Assembly: GCA_021203115.1 (NCBI GenBank)
Contig: JAJQBV010000088.1
Span: forward strand, 18,374-26,358
Direction of reading: 5' to 3'
DNA from: Clostridiales bacterium
GTDB lineage: Bacteria > Bacillota > Clostridia > Lachnospirales > Lachnospiraceae
Length of the DNA: 7,985 bases
Shown piece after piece: positions 6,521 through 7,985 of the stretch. Position 1 is the first letter of the stretch; every line of letters begins with the position of its first letter. Made by a program: the position numbers and the translations under genes. The notes beneath the pieces were generated by a model, which was not told the origin of the DNA, searched no databases, and was given only the letters and a program-made list of their open reading frames with translations.

Positions 6521-6554
6521 TTTCGATTCAAAAATTATAACTTTCGTTTCAAAA
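6521..6554 (-). promoter_or_regulatory. Direct-repeat operator, probable DeoR-family binding site
   Basis: The minus strand carries TTTTGAAACGAAA (6554-6542) and TTTTGAATCGAAA (6533-6521), identical at 12 of 13 positions and spaced exactly 21 bp apart, about two helical turns. They lie at roughly +7 to +40 from the predicted start site, where a bound repressor would block transcription. Read on the plus strand the unit is TTTCGWTTCAAAA, close in style to the TTTCRTTT-type repeats bound by DeoR-family regulators such as AgaR. A weaker GAATCGGAAG (6590-6581) lies inside the promoter. The repeats are seen directly; the binding protein is inferred. Confidence 0.65.
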
Positions 6555-6566
6555 GTCTATGGGTAT

Positions 6567-6595
6567 AAAATACCGAATTTCTTCCGATTCGTCAA
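6567..6595 (-). promoter_or_regulatory. Sigma-A-type promoter of the hexitol PTS operon
   Basis: TTGACG (6595-6590) and TATTTT (6572-6567) are separated by 17 bp, the optimal spacing. Upstream bases 6596-6640 are very AT-rich, as for an UP element. Transcription should start near 6560, giving a leader of about 60 nt before the kinase ATG at 6500. It is the best promoter match in the window and lies in the longest intergenic gap, at the head of the six-gene operon. Confidence 0.7.
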
Positions 6596-6642
6596 TAGAA
6601 GAAGTAGACAAAATTTCTATATCAGATTTGTATATATTTGCT

Positions 6643-6666
6643 AAACAACAATTTCTATTGTTGTTT
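6643..6666. repeat. Perfect 10-bp inverted repeat after the PHP gene (weak terminator or operator)
   Basis: AAACAACAAT (6643-6652) and ATTGTTGTTT (6657-6666) are perfect inverted copies around a 4-nt spacer. The element touches the stop codon of the PHP phosphatase gene. As a minus-strand transcript it forms a stem with only two G-C pairs, followed by just three U residues (the last three of the stem arm), so it would be a poor Rho-independent terminator. It lies about 50 bp upstream of the -35 box of the next operon and could instead bind a regulator. Which role is right cannot be settled from sequence alone. Confidence 0.5.
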
Positions 6667-7397
6667 TAACAATCTTGTTTCAGGATTCCGTAATTGACAT
6701 AGGAAAAATATTTTTCCAGGTCCGTATTCACAACCAGCTCCTGCGGAAAATGCTCATCCTCCAGAAGTTCCATCGCCCGGCTGTGTTCGCCCACCAGACA
6801 ATCTGCGTGCGCATCGGAATCGACGATGACCGGCGTCTCAAACTTCCGGCACCAGTACAGCATTTCCTTATAATTTTCCCGCGCGTTAAGCCGAAACGTG
6901 GTCGGCGCCAGAGAACTGCTGTTGACCTCCAGCAGCTTATGACAGTCCTTCGCACCCTCCGCCAGCCGCTTGTAATCGATCGGAAAGCGGCCATCATCCG
7001 GATGCCCGATGATATTGATGTAAGGATGCTTCATCACATTCAGGTATGCCTCCGTGTGCGCGTCAGCATCCGTCTCGTGATAGCAGGGCGGGTGGATGCT
7101 CGCGATCGTCACATCCAGCGTTTTATATAGATCCTCCTCCAGATCCACATGTCCGTCCCGATCCAGAATGTTAAGTTCCACCCCGAAAAGCGTCCACAGA
7201 TCGCCTCTCTTTCGGGGAAGAATCTTCAGGTTATAAAAAAAACCGTCATAACACGTTCCCGGCATGTCCGGCGCATGCTCTGTCACCGCGATAAGAGAAA
7301 GGCCTTTCTGCTTCGCCGCCGCAATCAGTTCACTGATCGTGCTGTAGGCATGGTTGCAGGCCACGGTATGCATATGAGAATCCAATAAATCAATCAT
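6666..7397 (-). CDS. PHP-domain metal-dependent phosphatase, YcdX family
   Basis: This is a 243-residue PHP-domain hydrolase, related to E. coli YcdX and histidinol-phosphatase-like proteins, which use a cluster of three metal ions to remove phosphate from small molecules. All nine expected metal ligands can be placed: His8 and His10 in SHMHT, His16 in NHAYS, His41 in VTEHAPDMPG, Glu74 in GVELN, His102 in ASIHPP, His132 in IGHPDDGRFPIDY, and Asp195 and His197 in DSDAH. The EVNSSSL segment (157-163) matches EINNSS in YcdX. The frame extends 15 codons further upstream, but I chose the ATG at 7397 because GGGAGG lies about seven bases before it and the protein then starts like YcdX, just before the first metal motif. 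It follows the HAD gene by 25 nt, so the two are probably cotranscribed. The natural substrate is unknown for this family; a sugar phosphate would fit the context. Confidence 0.88.
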   Translation of the reverse strand: MIDLLDSHMHTVACNHAYSTISELIAAAKQKGLSLIAVTEHAPDMPGTCYDGFFYNLKILPRKRGDLWTLFGVELNILDRDGHVDLEEDLYKTLDVTIASIHPPCYHETDADAHTEAYLNVMKHPYINIIGHPDDGRFPIDYKRLAEGAKDCHKLLEVNSSSLAPTTFRLNARENYKEMLYWCRKFETPVIVDSDAHADCLVGEHSRAMELLEDEHFPQELVVNTDLEKYFSYVNYGILKQDC

Positions 7398-7422
7398 GTT
7401 ATCCCTCCCAAAATAAAACGTC

Positions 7423-7985
7423 TCAGAGATCCCGAAAATCACGAATCGTATCGTCGGCGCCCCATTGCAGCAGCGTTTCCCGCTCTTCCATGGACTCCAC
7501 GCCGATCACCCTGTGCGCATGTGCGCGGACTGCCGCCGTGATGCCGGACTTCGCATCCTCGAAAACAATGCAGTCGCCGATATCCAGATTCAGCTTCTCC
7601 GCCGCCCGCAGATAGATATCCGGCTCCGGCTTCCCCGGAAACGTCCCGTCATTGTAGACAACGCGGTCAATATCAAACCATTTCCCAAGCTGAAAATGCT
7701 CAAAGAAAAACTCGACATTATTGCGTCCGGAAGCGGTCGCGATCGTCATCGGCACGCTGCGCTCCGCCATCTTGTCCAGAAATTGCGGCAGCCCCTCCGC
7801 CAGATGAAAGACATCGCTGTTCAGGCACAGATCGCGGTAGATTTGTTCCTTTTCTTCCTCCAATTGCTCTGTTTCCGCGCGGCTGACCGGCCTCGACAAA
7901 AAATAAGTCAGAATCACCTCCGACGGCCGCCCGTGGATGTGATCCTGAAACTCCTGATCCGAAATATCGCGCCCGGTCTTTTCGC
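7423..7985 (-). CDS. HAD-superfamily hydrolase (beta-phosphoglucomutase/sugar phosphatase-like), N-terminus outside window
   Basis: The C-terminal 186 residues of a HAD subfamily IA enzyme are visible. These enzymes act on sugar phosphates as phosphatases or, for beta-phosphoglucomutase, as mutases. The frame is open to the window edge, so the nucleophile motif (DxDG) and the true start are missing. A GTG at 7917 is inside the conserved cap domain and is not the start. Numbered from the first full codon, the cap helices cover about 1-70, including HIHGRPSEVILTYFL (15-29). Motif II is MTIATASGRN (79-88), motif III Lys118 in PGKPEPDIYLRAAEKL, and motif IV Glu142-Asp143 in VFEDAKSGITAA. The stop is 25 nt before the PHP phosphatase gene. 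Pairing with a second phosphatase suggests a role in sugar-phosphate turnover, but the substrate cannot be named, and mutase versus phosphatase cannot be decided without the N-terminus. Confidence 0.9.
   Translation of the reverse strand, partial: EKTGRDISDQEFQDHIHGRPSEVILTYFLSRPVSRAETEQLEEEKEQIYRDLCLNSDVFHLAEGLPQFLDKMAERSVPMTIATASGRNNVEFFFEHFQLGKWFDIDRVVYNDGTFPGKPEPDIYLRAAEKLNLDIGDCIVFEDAKSGITAAVRAHAHRVIGVESMEERETLLQWGADDTIRDFRDL

Noticed and set aside
6521..6554. Catabolite-responsive element (cre) for CcpA
   Set aside because: The TGAAACG and TGAATCG cores are one base short of the TGNAANCG half of the cre consensus, and the two-copy 21-bp direct repeat fits a different kind of operator.
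7398..7442. Longer N-terminus for the PHP phosphatase, starting at 7442
   Set aside because: The extra 15 residues overlap the end of the HAD gene and lack a good ribosome site, while the internal ATG at 7397 has GGGAGG and matches YcdX.
7915..7917. GTG start for the HAD gene
   Set aside because: The same frame continues upstream to the window edge with conserved cap-domain residues, so this Val codon is internal.

Overview
This window is a single co-directional block. Every gene I can support lies on the minus strand, so it is read from the right end (7985) to the left end (1). Gene content, strong AGGAGG-type ribosome binding sites, short intergenic gaps and a moderate, roughly balanced GC content suggest a Gram-positive anaerobe of the Clostridia, perhaps Lachnospiraceae. 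That placement is an inference from style and family resemblance.

Layout in transcription order. (1) A HAD-family sugar-phosphate phosphatase or phosphoglucomutase-like enzyme (7423-7985), whose N-terminus lies outside the window, is followed 25 nt later by a YcdX-type PHP metallo-phosphatase (6666-7397). (2) A 165-nt AT-rich intergenic region (6501-6665) holds a 10-bp inverted repeat directly after the PHP gene, a good sigma-A promoter, and two 13-bp direct repeats spaced exactly 21 bp apart, downstream of the predicted transcription start. (3) A six-gene sugar-alcohol phosphotransferase (PTS) operon follows: a 1-phosphofructokinase-family kinase (5568-6500), a SorE-type zinc dehydrogenase (4249-5517), a DeoR-family regulator (3437-4198), a full-length mannitol-type EIICBA permease (1463-3367), an HPr (1125-1382) and Enzyme I (1-1089, C-terminus cut off by the window edge).

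Taken together, operon (3) encodes a self-contained uptake and entry pathway. Enzyme I and HPr carry phosphate from PEP to the permease, which imports a hexitol as its phosphate. The dehydrogenase oxidises that to a ketose phosphate and the kinase makes a ketose bisphosphate for aldolase. There is no classical mannitol-1-phosphate 5-dehydrogenase (MtlD) and no MtlR activator. SorE enzymes place the keto group next to the phosphorylated carbon, and the kinase is of the fructose-1-phosphate type. The most economical reading is therefore an unconventional route: mannitol -> mannitol-1-P -> fructose-1-P -> fructose-1,6-bisphosphate. This is inference, but each step fits the families present.

Other notable points are that the HPr keeps the catalytic His15 but has Lys in place of the regulatory Ser46, that the deoR ribosome binding site is buried in a strong hairpin just after the dehydrogenase stop codon, and that the direct-repeat operator is a likely target for the DeoR protein. 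No RNA genes, CRISPR arrays, insertion sequences or phage elements were seen, and no stretch over 300 bases lacks a gene.
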